Shown: piece after piece, positions 25,436 to 34,501 of the stretch
Numbering within the stretch: position 1 is the first letter of the stretch
Layout of the letters: each line of letters begins with the position of its first letter
Origin: Fluviicola sp.
GTDB lineage: Bacteria > Bacteroidota > Bacteroidia > Flavobacteriales_D > Crocinitomicaceae
Direction: 5' to 3'
DNA length: 64,000 nt
Assembly (NCBI RefSeq): GCF_029266855.1
Contig: NZ_JAQSWB010000001.1
Coordinates: forward strand, 682,001 to 746,000
Notes under the pieces: generated by a model
Told to the model about the DNA's origin: nothing
Database searches by the model: none
The model's input: the letters and a program-made list of their open reading frames with translations, nothing else
Translations under genes and position numbers: made by a program

Positions 25436-26424
25436 TTTCGATCGAAAGGAGTATCAATTAATTCATCCTTGTCTTGTGTTTTCAATGCATAGTTAAATCC
25501 GTTGAAAACAGAATAACCGCCAACTTCTCCACGGGTATTAATCGCTATAAAAGCGCATTGTAACCCACTCATATCCTTATGTTTACGAATCAATCGTTCA
25601 ACAGTTTCTTTACATGCTTGTTCCGGTGTTTTTCCCTGTCGCATTAACTCAACAACAGTATGAGATCCGGCTATTTTAATGATCGACTCTCCCAAACCGG
25701 TTGCAACTGCTCCGCCTACTTCCTGGTCAACAAATAAACCTGCACCGATGATAGGAGAATCCCCCAAACGGCCAGGTAATTTATATGCCCATCCGGACGT
25801 TGTACAGGCACCACTGATCCTGCCGGCCTCATCAATTGCCAGGAGACCGATCGTATCGTGATTCTCATGATTGATCGCAGGTTTCTTGGCAATCGCCGCC
25901 TGCTCCTTTTTCCATTTCTCCCATTCCTTTTTCACTTCGGGAAGCGGAGTTTTTATTGTTTCAAAACCGTGCTGAAGTGCGTATTTTTTAGCACCTGCAC
26001 CAACCAGCATAACATGCGGTGTATGTTGCATAATATGCTTTGCAACGGAAATAGGATGCGCAATCCCTTCAAGGTAACCAACAGAACCACAATTCGATTC
26101 CCAATCCATAATACATGCATCTAAAGTCACATGCCCCTCACGATCCGGCATTCCGCCGATCCCGACGCTTCTGTTCTTTATATCACTCTCGGTTTGTCTG
26201 GCTCCTTCTTCTACTGCCTCCAGAGAAGTACCTCCCGACTCAAGCCGCTTCCAACCCGCACGATTAGCTTCCTGTCCATGGCTCCAGGTCGAAATTATTT
26301 TTGCCCCGCCCTTGTATTCGGAAGAAAATGAATTCTCTGTTAGATTTTCACCTGCAAAACCCGGTTTCACAATAGATGCGGCTAATCCGACAGCACCTAA
26401 CTTTACAAAAGACCTGCGTTCCAT
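25429..26424 (-). CDS. N4-(beta-N-acetylglucosaminyl)-L-asparaginase (glycosylasparaginase)
   Basis: 331 residues from the ATG at 26424; the upstream ATG at 26457 lies inside mltG and is less likely. The twin-arginine start MERRSFVKLGAVGLAASIV suggests Tat export. It is an Ntn-hydrolase precursor that cuts itself before the Thr of NHENHDTIGLLAID (about residue 190). The new N-terminal Thr attacks the GlcNAc-Asn bond; GRISGACTTSGWAYKLPGR and GDSPIIGAGLFVD complete the site. The Flavobacterium (Elizabethkingia) enzyme is the well-studied model of the family. The gene is co-translated with beta-mannosidase. Confidence 0.94.
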   Translation of the reverse strand: MERRSFVKLGAVGLAASIVKPGFAGENLTENSFSSEYKGGAKIISTWSHGQEANRAGWKRLESGGTSLEAVEEGARQTESDIKNRSVGIGGMPDREGHVTLDACIMDWESNCGSVGYLEGIAHPISVAKHIMQHTPHVMLVGAGAKKYALQHGFETIKTPLPEVKKEWEKWKKEQAAIAKKPAINHENHDTIGLLAIDEAGRISGACTTSGWAYKLPGRLGDSPIIGAGLFVDQEVGGAVATGLGESIIKIAGSHTVVELMRQGKTPEQACKETVERLIRKHKDMSGLQCAFIAINTRGEVGGYSVFNGFNYALKTQDKDELIDTPFDRKW

Positions 26425-26426
26425 AA

Positions 26427-27488
26427 TTATTGATTGGCAATTTCTGCACCTAACCAATTCTGAAACTCTGCAGCATATTTTGCATGATCGGCGTAGTCCT
26501 TCGCAAAATTATGCAGTCCATCGTAGTTTGGCTGGGCACACATGTATAAATAATCGTTGTTATCCGGGTTCAAAACTGCTTCAACCACACCTGTCGGCGG
26601 CATTGAAATTGGTCCCGGAGGTAATCCGTTATGCAAATAAGTATTGTAGGGACAATCTTTATTCCGATGCTCATACGTCAAGCGCTGCACTCCCTCCAAT
26701 TGGTCTCCCCAGCAAAACTTAAACGTGGGGTCCGACTGTAACTTCATCCCGGTATTCAGTCGATTCAGATATAGGCGTGCAATGATCGGCCATTCGGAAG
26801 CATTGGTGGATTGTTCTCCGTAAACGATTGAAGCCAGGGTAACAGCTTGGGAAGGAGAACTCAACCCCACTTCCTTCAATTGAGCCATTCGCGCCGGAGT
26901 CCAAAAGTTTTTAAATTCTTTTGCCATCCGATCAAGAAATGCTTCTTTACCCGTATCATAGTACATCCTATAAGAATTTGGCATAAACAAAGCCGGAATC
27001 TGCTCAATTGTAAATCCGTATTTATTCAATGTTTCCGGGGCGGTAATGTAATCTTCGAGTTCAGTACTGTCAACAGCGATACATTTGGATACTTTAACGG
27101 CCAAATCGTGGATCGTTTTACAATTATTGAAGGTCACCACCACTTCCACTTCAAAGTTTCCGCTTTGCAATGAGTTCAATAAAGTTCGGTAAGATGTATT
27201 TGCCGGAAAAGCATACAATCCGGGTTCAATCTTCTCAACTGTAACCTCTTTATACTTTGCCATGGAAAGAAATGCGTCCACATCCTTAATAACTCCTGCC
27301 TTTTCCAGCTCGGCAGCAATTTCGTCCAGAGATTGCCGGTTATCGATGATTACACGTGCTTCCTTATTATTTGAAGTTTTCTTCAAATAGATCATTAGCG
27401 GCGTCCAGCCAAAAACCAGTGCGACACCGATTAACATTACAGCCACTGCTGCTACAACTAATTTTTTGTTTCTTTTCTTTCCAGACAT
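26427..27488 (-). CDS. mltG: Endolytic transglycosylase MltG (YceG family)
   Basis: 353 residues: one N-terminal transmembrane helix (LVVAAVAVMLIGVALVFGW), a LysM-like part (IIDNRQSLDEIAAELEKAGV), and the YceG catalytic domain ending GLPPGPISMPPTGVVEAVLN. The conserved active-site stretch is normally ASIVEKET; here it reads ASIVYGEQ, so the first Glu is Tyr and only the later Glu is kept, followed by LYLNRLNTGMKLQSDPTF. MltG cuts nascent glycan strands at the inner membrane. The start overlaps the GNAT gene stop by 31 bases. Confidence 0.9.
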   Translation of the reverse strand: MSGKKRNKKLVVAAVAVMLIGVALVFGWTPLMIYLKKTSNNKEARVIIDNRQSLDEIAAELEKAGVIKDVDAFLSMAKYKEVTVEKIEPGLYAFPANTSYRTLLNSLQSGNFEVEVVVTFNNCKTIHDLAVKVSKCIAVDSTELEDYITAPETLNKYGFTIEQIPALFMPNSYRMYYDTGKEAFLDRMAKEFKNFWTPARMAQLKEVGLSSPSQAVTLASIVYGEQSTNASEWPIIARLYLNRLNTGMKLQSDPTFKFCWGDQLEGVQRLTYEHRNKDCPYNTYLHNGLPPGPISMPPTGVVEAVLNPDNNDYLYMCAQPNYDGLHNFAKDYADHAKYAAEFQNWLGAEIANQ

Positions 27489-27997
27489 TTTTGATATAAA
27501 ATTTCATCCAACCAAACACCTTTTTCAAGGTACCATTCTTTTCTTATTCCTACCCTCACAAATCCGGCCTTTTCAAATAAACCGACACTTGCCAGATTAT
27601 CACTATGAATGGAACAGTGAAGATTATGTAAAGCCAATATTTGAGAGGCATATTTTTCCAAGAGCGTTAACGCTTCAAAAGCAAAACCGTGATTCTTATT
27701 GTCTTCGTCGGCAATTAAAATCCCAACCGCCGCACGAAGATGCTTAAAATCCACCTGGTACAGGTCAATTGCTCCGATTGCTTCACCGCTTCCCACCATG
27801 CAGATCATCATTCTCAACTGACCATGTGTGCGGATATGCTGCGCCTGATCAATGTATTCAAGAATGGAAGAAAATGAAAACGGCACTTCAGTACCTGTAA
27901 TCTTCCAGTGTTTCGGATTATTTTCCCAAAGCATCAGCTTGGTAGCATCCTCCTTTTCAACAGCACGCAGGAAAACGGATTTACCGGTTAAACTCAT
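27458..27997 (-). CDS. GNAT-family N-acetyltransferase (RimJ/RimL-like)
   Basis: 179 residues covering a full Acetyltransf_3 domain: SVFLRAVEKEDATKLMLWEN at the start, GEAIGAIDLYQVDFKHLRAA, the acetyl-CoA loop NKNHGFAFEALTLLEKYA, and the C-terminal NLASVGLFEKAGFVRVGIRK. It would transfer acetyl from acetyl-CoA to an amine; the substrate is unknown. The 31-base overlap with mltG puts it first in the operon that continues through glycosylasparaginase and beta-mannosidase. A -7 box TACATTTG at 28031-28038 (minus) is its likely promoter. Confidence 0.85.
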   Translation of the reverse strand: MSLTGKSVFLRAVEKEDATKLMLWENNPKHWKITGTEVPFSFSSILEYIDQAQHIRTHGQLRMMICMVGSGEAIGAIDLYQVDFKHLRAAVGILIADEDNKNHGFAFEALTLLEKYASQILALHNLHCSIHSDNLASVGLFEKAGFVRVGIRKEWYLEKGVWLDEILYQKCLERKETKN

Positions 27998-28167
27998 GAC
28001 TTGCTCATTTTAATGGCCTTTTAAAGCGATCAAATGTAAATTAAAAACTGCTTAATTGAATTGCAGCGAAATGAATTCTTTCAACAAGTTACTAAGAGTA
28101 ATTACGAGCACAGGGTACTGGGAGGCGACTCAAAAATTAAATCAGGCAATAACAAAGCTGGAAACAA

Positions 28168-28275
28168 GTATAGTTAAAGCATATATCTAGCATAGTTAAA
28201 GCATAGATGAAGCATAGATATAGTTACGTTTGTATAGTTATTTAACAATAAGGATGTACATTTAACTGCTTCGCA
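28168..28275 (+). repeat. 11-bp-register repeat array, copy B
   Basis: Five 11-mers (gtatagttaaa, gcatatatcta, gcatagttaaa, gcatagatgaa, gcatagatata) and the terminal unit gttacgtttgt (28223-28233) run without a break. ATAGTTATTTAACA and then ACATTTAACTGCT follow. TACGTTTG is a full match to the -7 consensus. The orientation points into the 3' end of the gene at 28281-28775, so any transcript would be antisense to it. Confidence 0.8.
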
Positions 28276-28280
28276 ATTGA

Positions 28281-28775
28281 TCAAGCTTCCCCATTCAAAG
28301 ACCTGATCCGTCCCAAAATATCTTCCATCGAATAAGCTGCTATCCCCCGGTATCCTTCCGGTAAATTCAAACCGCTTACACTGAGCATCAATCCTTCTGA
28401 TTCCAGGTAAATCAACAGATCTGCCAGTTGATTTATCCAACCGGCCAATTGCATAACCTCACTGATGGGTTTCAGACAGGTGAGTTCTCCGTTTGCCCGG
28501 TCATACTTTGAAAATACAGTTTCCGGTTCCAAACAAATCATTGTTTGTGGGATCTCCACCAAAACAAGTGGAATTGCGGCTCTTTTTGCTTTCCTCAGCA
28601 TAGAAGCACTTAACAAGTGTTCTGATTTACGGTATGTAAGACTGTAATAGTCTTTGCCTGATGAAATTCCGATATGCGGAGGAATCTTATCTGCATTCCA
28701 GATCCAGATAAACGTTTTTTGAAGCACTTGTTCCGGAAGTTCCCGGCTGATTGATTGAAAGTCAAATTTGGACAT
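28281..28775 (-). CDS. Conserved-looking protein of unknown function
   Basis: 164 residues, soluble by prediction, without signal peptide. It starts MSKFDFQSISRELPEQVLQK and contains TFIWIWNADKIPPHIGISSG and LRKAKRAAIPLVLVEIPQTM. A Leu-rich helix (MQLAGWINQLADLLIYLESE) and a final acidic helix follow. I do not recognise it. Its start overlaps the dapF stop by 14 bases, so it is translationally coupled to dapF. The stop lies right beside repeat array B. Confidence 0.65.
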   Translation of the reverse strand: MSKFDFQSISRELPEQVLQKTFIWIWNADKIPPHIGISSGKDYYSLTYRKSEHLLSASMLRKAKRAAIPLVLVEIPQTMICLEPETVFSKYDRANGELTCLKPISEVMQLAGWINQLADLLIYLESEGLMLSVSGLNLPEGYRGIAAYSMEDILGRIRSLNGEA

Positions 28776-29547
28776 CCACTCTCCCTTTAAATACAGCTAC
28801 TGCAGGGCCAATCAGCCAAATATCCGTGAATCGCGAATTTTCTCTTTTAAACTTTACCGAAAGATTACCGCCCTGAGATTTTACCTGGTATTCAACCTGA
28901 CCTTCTACCCGATTTTTCTCTCCCAAAGCCAGGGCTGCAGCGGTAACACCGGTCCCGCAACTCAGCGTTTCATCTTCTACACCACGTTCGTAAGTTTTGA
29001 TCTCAAACGAATGATCATCAAGTTGGTGAATGGCATTGACGTTGATACCTTCTTCTTTGTACCGCTCCGAATAACGAATCTGCTTGCCATAAGCCACAAT
29101 ATCGAAATCAGCCACGTTTTCCGTGAAATGAATAAAATGAGGAGAACCTGTATTCAACACAAATTCCTGCTGAGAACTATCGATTTCCGCTACATCATTC
29201 ATTTTTAAAAATACCAAGCCCTCTTTTTTCTCTGCCGTATGAGCTCCGTCAATTGCCATAAACGAAACAGAATCTGCTGTAATACCCAATTCATGAGCAA
29301 AAGCAACCGAACAACGGGCGCCATTCCCGCAAAAGCTTTTGGATCCGTCCGAATTGTAATAATCCACTTCAAAGTCGTAAGACGGAAGTGAATTGATTTT
29401 TATCAGACCATCCGCACCGATCCCGAACCTGCGATCACACAACTGCCGAATGGTAGAAACCGACAGATTATCCCATTCACCCGAACGATTATCAATCAGT
29501 ATAAAATCATTCCCCGTTCCCTGATATTTTACAAAATGTAAATCCAT
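28762..29547 (-). CDS. dapF: Diaminopimelate epimerase
   Basis: 261 residues. The two catalytic cysteines are in SFCGNGARCS (~residue 72) and TLSCGTGVTAAALA (~residue 196), and the opening KYQGTGNDFILIDNR is diagnostic. It interconverts LL- and meso-diaminopimelate for lysine and peptidoglycan. Length fits the family. A -7 box TACTTTTG (29605-29612, minus) lies about 57 bases upstream. Confidence 0.95.
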   Translation of the reverse strand: MDLHFVKYQGTGNDFILIDNRSGEWDNLSVSTIRQLCDRRFGIGADGLIKINSLPSYDFEVDYYNSDGSKSFCGNGARCSVAFAHELGITADSVSFMAIDGAHTAEKKEGLVFLKMNDVAEIDSSQQEFVLNTGSPHFIHFTENVADFDIVAYGKQIRYSERYKEEGINVNAIHQLDDHSFEIKTYERGVEDETLSCGTGVTAAALALGEKNRVEGQVEYQVKSQGGNLSVKFKRENSRFTDIWLIGPAVAVFKGRVDVQI

Positions 29548-29674
29548 ATATCCTTTGCTATGATTGAGTTACAAGCAAAAAAGGCTTAACAATCTTTAAC
29601 AGCACAAAAGTAACAATCATCACCTGAATACTGTTATAATTGCGTAGAAATTTAGCATAAACTAATTTAATATC

Positions 29675-31141
29675 ATGAACAACTCATTGAAATACCTAGG
29701 ACTAGGAATTGCAGGCGGGATGATTCCATTTGCCTTCGGTTTCTTTTTATCTAACAACTATGATACTCCTCTTTCTGAACAGGTAATTGATGGTAATCGT
29801 TTGGCAAAGACTGTATCTTACAATGGAATGCCCGTTGAAGGCGCTTCGTTTGTTGAAGCATCTGAAAACACGATTAACTCGGTGGTCCATGTTACGACTA
29901 AAGTAGTTCGGACTCAGGTTCAGCGGGATCCTTTCTATGAATTCTTTTACGGACCGGGAACTGGCGGGCGCGAATTCAAACAATACGGAAGTGGTTCCGG
30001 ATCCGGAGTGATCGTTTCCAGTGAAGGATATATCGTAACCAATAATCATGTGATCCAGGACGCTTCGGAAATTGAAGTGATTTTGAACGATAACTCAAAA
30101 TATACTGCAACAGTGATCGGAACGGATCCGTCAACAGATATTGCCGTATTGAAAATAGATGCTCCCGGATTAAGACCGATCAGCATTGGAAACAGTGACG
30201 ATCTTCGTGTCGGGGAATGGGTACTGGCAGTTGGTAATCCATTCAATCTGACTTCAACTGTTACTGCCGGAATCGTCAGTGCAAAAGCAAGAAACATCAA
30301 CTTACTTTCCGACAGAACAAGCAACACAAACGTCCCTATTGAATCCTTCATTCAAACAGATGCAGCAGTAAACCCCGGGAACTCCGGTGGTGCTTTGGTT
30401 AACACAAAAGGCGAATTAATCGGGATCAACACTGCAATAGCTTCTCAAACTGGTTCTTATTCCGGTTATAGCTTTGCCGTACCGGTGAATTTGGTTAACA
30501 AAGTGATGCGTGACATTATCGACTTCGGAATTGTCCAAAGAGCTTATTTGGGTGTTCAGATCGCAGACATCAATCAGGAAATCAAAGTGAAGAACAGTTT
30601 GCCTTCCACAAGAGGAGTATTTATTTCTGCAGTTACTGAAGATGGTGGAGCTGATAAAGCTGGTGTGAAGAAAAACTGGGTAATCCTGAAAGTCGGATCC
30701 AGAGAGGTGAATTCGGTTGCTTCCTTGCAGGAAGAGATCGGTAAACGCAGACCTGGCGACAAAGTGAACCTTACGTTGCGCACAGAAGACGGAACTGAAG
30801 TGATCAAAGAAATCCTTTTGAGATCTGTTGATGGCGAAACCGCTTTGAAATCAAAGGAAGAAATGAGCAAGACAACAGCACTTGGAGCAACCTTTACTGA
30901 GTTAACTGCCAAAGAGAAAAAGGAATTGAATTTAAGCTACGGGGTAAAAGTCAAAGCCCTGGAGCCCGGGAAACTGAAATCAAGCGGACTTACCGAAGGA
31001 GATATCATCACAAAAATCAACCAGACTCAGATTGAATCGGTTGAACAGCTTACCCGGGTGCTTAACAGTACCAAAGGAGGAATACTCCTCGAAATTGTCT
31101 CAGAGAGCGGCAAAAAAGAATATGTTGGCTTCGGTTTATAG
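29675..31141 (+). CDS. Do/HtrA-family serine protease
   Basis: 488 residues. An N-terminal hydrophobic signal (YLGLGIAGGMIPFAFGFFLS) leads to a trypsin-like domain with triad His in VTNNHVIQD, Asp in GTDPSTDIAVLKID and Ser in DAAVNPGNSGGALVN. Two PDZ domains follow, starting near YLGVQIADINQEI and FTELTAKEKKELNLS. It would degrade or refold damaged envelope proteins in the periplasm. In E. coli, degP is under envelope-stress control; here no such site was seen. It stands alone, divergent from dapF. Confidence 0.93.
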   Translation: MNNSLKYLGLGIAGGMIPFAFGFFLSNNYDTPLSEQVIDGNRLAKTVSYNGMPVEGASFVEASENTINSVVHVTTKVVRTQVQRDPFYEFFYGPGTGGREFKQYGSGSGSGVIVSSEGYIVTNNHVIQDASEIEVILNDNSKYTATVIGTDPSTDIAVLKIDAPGLRPISIGNSDDLRVGEWVLAVGNPFNLTSTVTAGIVSAKARNINLLSDRTSNTNVPIESFIQTDAAVNPGNSGGALVNTKGELIGINTAIASQTGSYSGYSFAVPVNLVNKVMRDIIDFGIVQRAYLGVQIADINQEIKVKNSLPSTRGVFISAVTEDGGADKAGVKKNWVILKVGSREVNSVASLQEEIGKRRPGDKVNLTLRTEDGTEVIKEILLRSVDGETALKSKEEMSKTTALGATFTELTAKEKKELNLSYGVKVKALEPGKLKSSGLTEGDIITKINQTQIESVEQLTRVLNSTKGGILLEIVSESGKKEYVGFGL

Positions 31142-31319
31142 CTGAAAACAATCCAAAGTGTTCAAAAAGGTTCAAAATGAAATCCCTTTTAACTTTTTTA
31201 ACTCTTTGAATCAATTGAACTTCCGAAAGGAAAGTCAATGAATTCGGGATGGTTTAAATGAAAAATGTTAAGGCATGGTTTTTGAGAGGTGAGAATCTCC
31301 CAAAAATCTGCCTTTTTTA

Positions 31320-31352
31320 TTTGGAAATCACTCCCATTTCGTCGTAACTTTG
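31320..31352 (+). promoter_or_regulatory. Textbook Bacteroidota promoter of rpoD
   Basis: TTTG (31320-31323), a 21-base spacer and TAACTTTG (31345-31352) match both boxes of the Bacteroidota primary sigma consensus. Transcription would start near 31357, giving a leader of about 40 bases. ACGGAG lies about 10 bases before the ATG. Confidence 0.8.
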
Positions 31353-31396
31353 CACCCAGATTTTCATTAATCTATTAAAACAACGGAGTTCATTAC

Positions 31397-32263
31397 ATGA
31401 GACAACTTAAGATTACAAAATCGATTACCAATCGCGAGAGCCAGTCATTAGACAAGTATCTTCAAGACATTGGTAAAGAAGAGCTAATCACCGCCGAAGA
31501 AGAAGTAGAATTGGCGCGTAAAATCAAACAAGGCGATCAAAGAGCATTAGAGAAATTAACTCGTGCAAATTTACGTTTCGTCGTGTCTGTAGCAAAACAG
31601 TATCAAAATCAAGGATTAACATTACCCGATCTTATTAACGAAGGGAATTTAGGTTTGATCAAGGCTGCACAGAAATTTGATGAGACGCGTGGATTTAAAT
31701 TCATCTCCTATGCCGTATGGTGGATTCGTCAATCAATCTTACAGGCTTTAGCTGAACAAGCACGTATTGTACGTTTACCATTAAACCAGGTTGGTTCTTT
31801 AAATAAAATCAATAAGGCATTTTCAAGACTGGAACAAGAATTCGAAAGACCTCCTTCAGCAGAAGAATTAGCAGAGGCTTTGGAAGTTCCGGAAGATAAA
31901 ATTAAAGAAAGCTTAAATGTTTCCGGTCGTCACGTATCTATGGATGCTCCTCTTTCTTCTTCTGAAGACGGTGGTACATTGATGGATGTTATGGCAAACT
32001 TGGATTCACCAAAAGCAGACCACGCATTGATGGCGGAATCTCTTCAAAGAGAGATCGAGCGTTCATTGAGCACTTTAACAGATAAAGAACGTGAGATCAT
32101 TCGTCTATTCTTCGGAATCGGAATGAATCACGGTTTAACCCTGGAAGAGATCGGTGCCAAATTTAACCTGACACGTGAACGTGTTCGACAAATTAAGGAG
32201 AAGGCAATACGACGCCTTCGACACACTTCTCGAAATAAGTTATTGAAAGCATATTTAGGATAA
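31397..32263 (+). CDS. rpoD: RNA polymerase primary sigma factor (RpoD/SigA)
   Basis: 288 residues, the short primary sigma form of Bacteroidota lacking region 1.1. Region 1.2 holds [20 protein letters not shown]. Region 2 has [20 protein letters not shown] and [20 protein letters not shown]. Region 3 has [20 protein letters not shown]. Region 4.2 has [20 protein letters not shown] ending RRLRHTSR. It directs RNA polymerase to the TTTG/TAnnTTTG promoters found across this window. An intrinsic terminator follows directly. Confidence 0.96.
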   Translation: MRQLKITKSITNRESQSLDKYLQDIGKEELITAEEEVELARKIKQGDQRALEKLTRANLRFVVSVAKQYQNQGLTLPDLINEGNLGLIKAAQKFDETRGFKFISYAVWWIRQSILQALAEQARIVRLPLNQVGSLNKINKAFSRLEQEFERPPSAEELAEALEVPEDKIKESLNVSGRHVSMDAPLSSSEDGGTLMDVMANLDSPKADHALMAESLQREIERSLSTLTDKEREIIRLFFGIGMNHGLTLEEIGAKFNLTRERVRQIKEKAIRRLRHTSRNKLLKAYLG

Positions 32264-32264
32264 G

Positions 32265-32300
32265 AAAAAAGGCTGTCTGCTAACGCGGGCGGCCTTTTTT
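32265..32300 (+). terminator. Intrinsic terminator of rpoD
   Basis: AAAAAAGGC... pairs with ...GGCCTTTTTT across a TAAC loop (32265-32280 with 32285-32300, some G-T pairs), ending in a T-run just after the rpoD stop. Confidence 0.85.
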
Positions 32301-32340
32301 GCTTTATACACATGCTAAATCATTGAAAATTAAACAAGAA

Positions 32341-32386
32341 GTCAGCCACGGCTGATCGATAAATGATCCACGGCAGTGGATTGAAC
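32341..32386. repeat. Twin small hairpins upstream of gapdh
   Basis: CAGCCACGGCTG and TCCACGGCAGTGGA each fold alone and are about 14 bases apart, both containing CCACGGC. They lie in the 149-bp gap between rpoD and gapdh. They resemble short dispersed hairpin repeats rather than a terminator, since no T-run follows. Confidence 0.5.
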
Positions 32387-32412
32387 ATAAATTAAATAAA
32401 TATACACTTTAG

Positions 32413-33861
32413 ATGGAAGCTGCATTGGGCTATGAAAAAGAGTTAAACATGCACGTTCAAAAAGAACGCGCTGCTGTAAAATTGTCAAGTCACGTAGGTG
32501 AATTGCTTTACGACAAGGGAGTCGAATTGGTTTTGTTCCGTAATCACCTTACAGACATTACTATTTCAGAGATTCTAAACTTGCACGAGTATGCAAAGAA
32601 TGTAGTAAAAAAACCTATTGACATTGAAACAACAGCTGCTTTGGCGGAAGAATTGTTGAAAATGGATTTGGCTCCTGCCAAAATTGACATCGGTAAATTA
32701 TCCAGTGAGTGGATTGCTGAAGGAAGTGCATTCGATACCAAAGCATCTTTCCTTTCTGCTAAATTGGGTAAATTCTCAAGTGCTTCCGGATCCGTTGAGC
32801 CAAGAGACGTAGTCTTATATGGTTTTGGACGTATCGGACGTTTAGCTGCCCGCGAGTTGATCAAACAGGCAGGTAAAGGTCAGCAATTGCGCTTGCGTGC
32901 TATCGTAACACGTGGTGCCAGCGATAAAGATATCGTTAAACGTGCTGCATTATTGCGTTCTGATTCTGTTCACGGTGCTTTCAGAGGAAGTGTGGTAGAA
33001 GATTTGGAAAACAAAACCTTGATCATCAACGGACAAATCGTTCATATGATCGACGCTTCAAATCCTGAAGATGTTGATTATACGAAATATGGAATTGACA
33101 ACGCATTGGTTATCGATAATACCGGTGTTTACACAAACCGGGAGGCTTTATCCAAACATTTGGCAGCAAAAGGTGTTTCTAAAGTTCTTTTAACTGCTCC
33201 GGGGAAAGAAATTCCAAACGTAGTTTACGGTATTAACCAGGGAACATTGGATGTGGAGAGTGAAACGATTTATTCTGCTGCTTCTTGTACAACTAATGCA
33301 ATCTCCCCTATTTTGAAGGTGGTAAATGACGCTTTCGGAATTGTTAAAGGCCATATCGAAACGGTTCACGCATATACCAATGACCAAAACTTGTTGGATA
33401 ACATGCATAAATCTTCCCGTAGAGGACGTTCTGCTGCTATCAATATGGTAATCACATCAACAGGAGCCGGAGCTGCCGTAACGAAAGTTATCCCGGATCT
33501 GAAGGATAAATTAACTGCGAATGCGGTGCGTGTACCTACTCCAAACGGTTCATTGGCAATTCTTTCTTTGGAATTGAAAAAAGGAACAACAATCGAAGAT
33601 GTGAACAATGTGGTAAGAACTGCTTCTTTGGAAGGAGATCTTGTAAACCAGATCTTTTACTCTTACGATCCTGAATTGGTGTCAAGTGATATTATCGGAA
33701 ATACATGCTGTTCAGTTTATGACTCGCATGCAACGATCGTGTCTTTGGACGGTAAGAACGTAGTTCTATATACCTGGTATGATAACGAGTTCGGATATAC
33801 AAAACAGGTAATTCGCCTGGCGAAACACATTACAAAGGTTCAGCGTTTGATTTATTATTAG
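32413..33861 (+). CDS. Glyceraldehyde-3-phosphate dehydrogenase, N-terminally extended
   Basis: 482 residues. Residues ~1-130 are an extra helical domain seen in Bacteroidota homologues. The NAD domain starts at VVLYGFGRIGRLAARELIKQ. The catalytic Cys lies in SAASCTTNAISPILK, with VHAYTNDQNLLD and TGAGAAVTKVIPDLK after it, and YDNEFGYTKQV near the end. It oxidises G3P in glycolysis or runs in reverse in gluconeogenesis. Standard enzymes are about 335 residues. It has a strong terminator. Confidence 0.94.
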   Translation: MEAALGYEKELNMHVQKERAAVKLSSHVGELLYDKGVELVLFRNHLTDITISEILNLHEYAKNVVKKPIDIETTAALAEELLKMDLAPAKIDIGKLSSEWIAEGSAFDTKASFLSAKLGKFSSASGSVEPRDVVLYGFGRIGRLAARELIKQAGKGQQLRLRAIVTRGASDKDIVKRAALLRSDSVHGAFRGSVVEDLENKTLIINGQIVHMIDASNPEDVDYTKYGIDNALVIDNTGVYTNREALSKHLAAKGVSKVLLTAPGKEIPNVVYGINQGTLDVESETIYSAASCTTNAISPILKVVNDAFGIVKGHIETVHAYTNDQNLLDNMHKSSRRGRSAAINMVITSTGAGAAVTKVIPDLKDKLTANAVRVPTPNGSLAILSLELKKGTTIEDVNNVVRTASLEGDLVNQIFYSYDPELVSSDIIGNTCCSVYDSHATIVSLDGKNVVLYTWYDNEFGYTKQVIRLAKHITKVQRLIYY

Positions 33862-33870
33862 TCGTTAACC

Positions 33871-33914
33871 AAAAATAATGTAGGGACGTGATTCATTACG
33901 TCCCTACTATTTTT
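33871..33914. terminator. Two-way terminator between gapdh and the lipoprotein gene
   Basis: GTAGGGACGT (33880-33889) and ACGTCCCTAC (33898-33907) form a perfect 10-bp stem, with AAAAATA on the left and TATTTTT on the right. It lies between convergent stops. The hairpin also resembles a repeat I recall being common in flavobacterial genomes. Confidence 0.85.
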
Positions 33915-33919
33915 AACGA

Positions 33920-34477
33920 TCACTGGATCTCCGTATGGAAATCCAATTCAATATCCGTTTCTCCTACATCACATTGCCCCGTTTTAATTCCCGGCTGATG
34001 TCTCAATCGAATAGTGGCAGTTCCCGTAGAAGCAGCTCCAAGAACCCATTGACTTGTAATTCCAATAGGTAAATTGTTTGCATCCAGATCAGTGCGTGTA
34101 ATAACTGCATTCAAGCCATTGGTCAAATCAAAACAAAATAAGTGATCCACCCCTTCTTCCTCTACCTCCACGGTAATATCTTCAGCCGGAATTAAACTTT
34201 CATTTAATAAGGTAATCGATGCATTGTAAGTTGCATTTGCAACCAGGCGAATGGTATCAAACGCCGTAGGATTATTTCCTCCCGGACCATCTATGTCTAC
34301 AAATTGTGCCTCCACATTAGGCAGAACCCCATTTGCATCGGTAAAAACAATTTTAAAAGTTGTAATCAGCTCTTCCTCATTCGGATTCGTCGGATTTGTT
34401 ACTTCCTTTTTCTTTTCTTTTTTACAAGCTGTCAGTGCAATACACACTACGCTTAAAATCATCACTAACTTTTTCAT
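33920..34477 (-). CDS. Lipoprotein of a TonB-receptor-partner family
   Basis: 185 residues with lipoprotein signal MKKLVMILSVVCIALTACKK. A beta-rich body follows: FKIVFTDANGVLPNVEAQFV, FDTIRLVANATYNASITLLN, EDITVEVEEEGVDHLFCFDL and TATIRLRHQP. This pattern recurs in flavobacterial lipoproteins encoded next to TonB receptors (recalled, not searched). It follows the receptor by 24 bases. A surface or periplasmic binding role with the receptor is an inference. Confidence 0.75.
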   Translation of the reverse strand: MKKLVMILSVVCIALTACKKEKKKEVTNPTNPNEEELITTFKIVFTDANGVLPNVEAQFVDIDGPGGNNPTAFDTIRLVANATYNASITLLNESLIPAEDITVEVEEEGVDHLFCFDLTNGLNAVITRTDLDANNLPIGITSQWVLGAASTGTATIRLRHQPGIKTGQCDVGETDIELDFHTEIQ

Positions 34478-34501
34478 TTTTTTTAAGTTTAGATCCTGAC
34501 A

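Noticed and set aside
31142-31319. AT-rich stem near AAAAAGGTT and AACTTTTTT after the HtrA gene as a terminator
   Set aside because: Pairing is broken, the stem has few G-C pairs and several alternative foldings are possible, so I did not list it.
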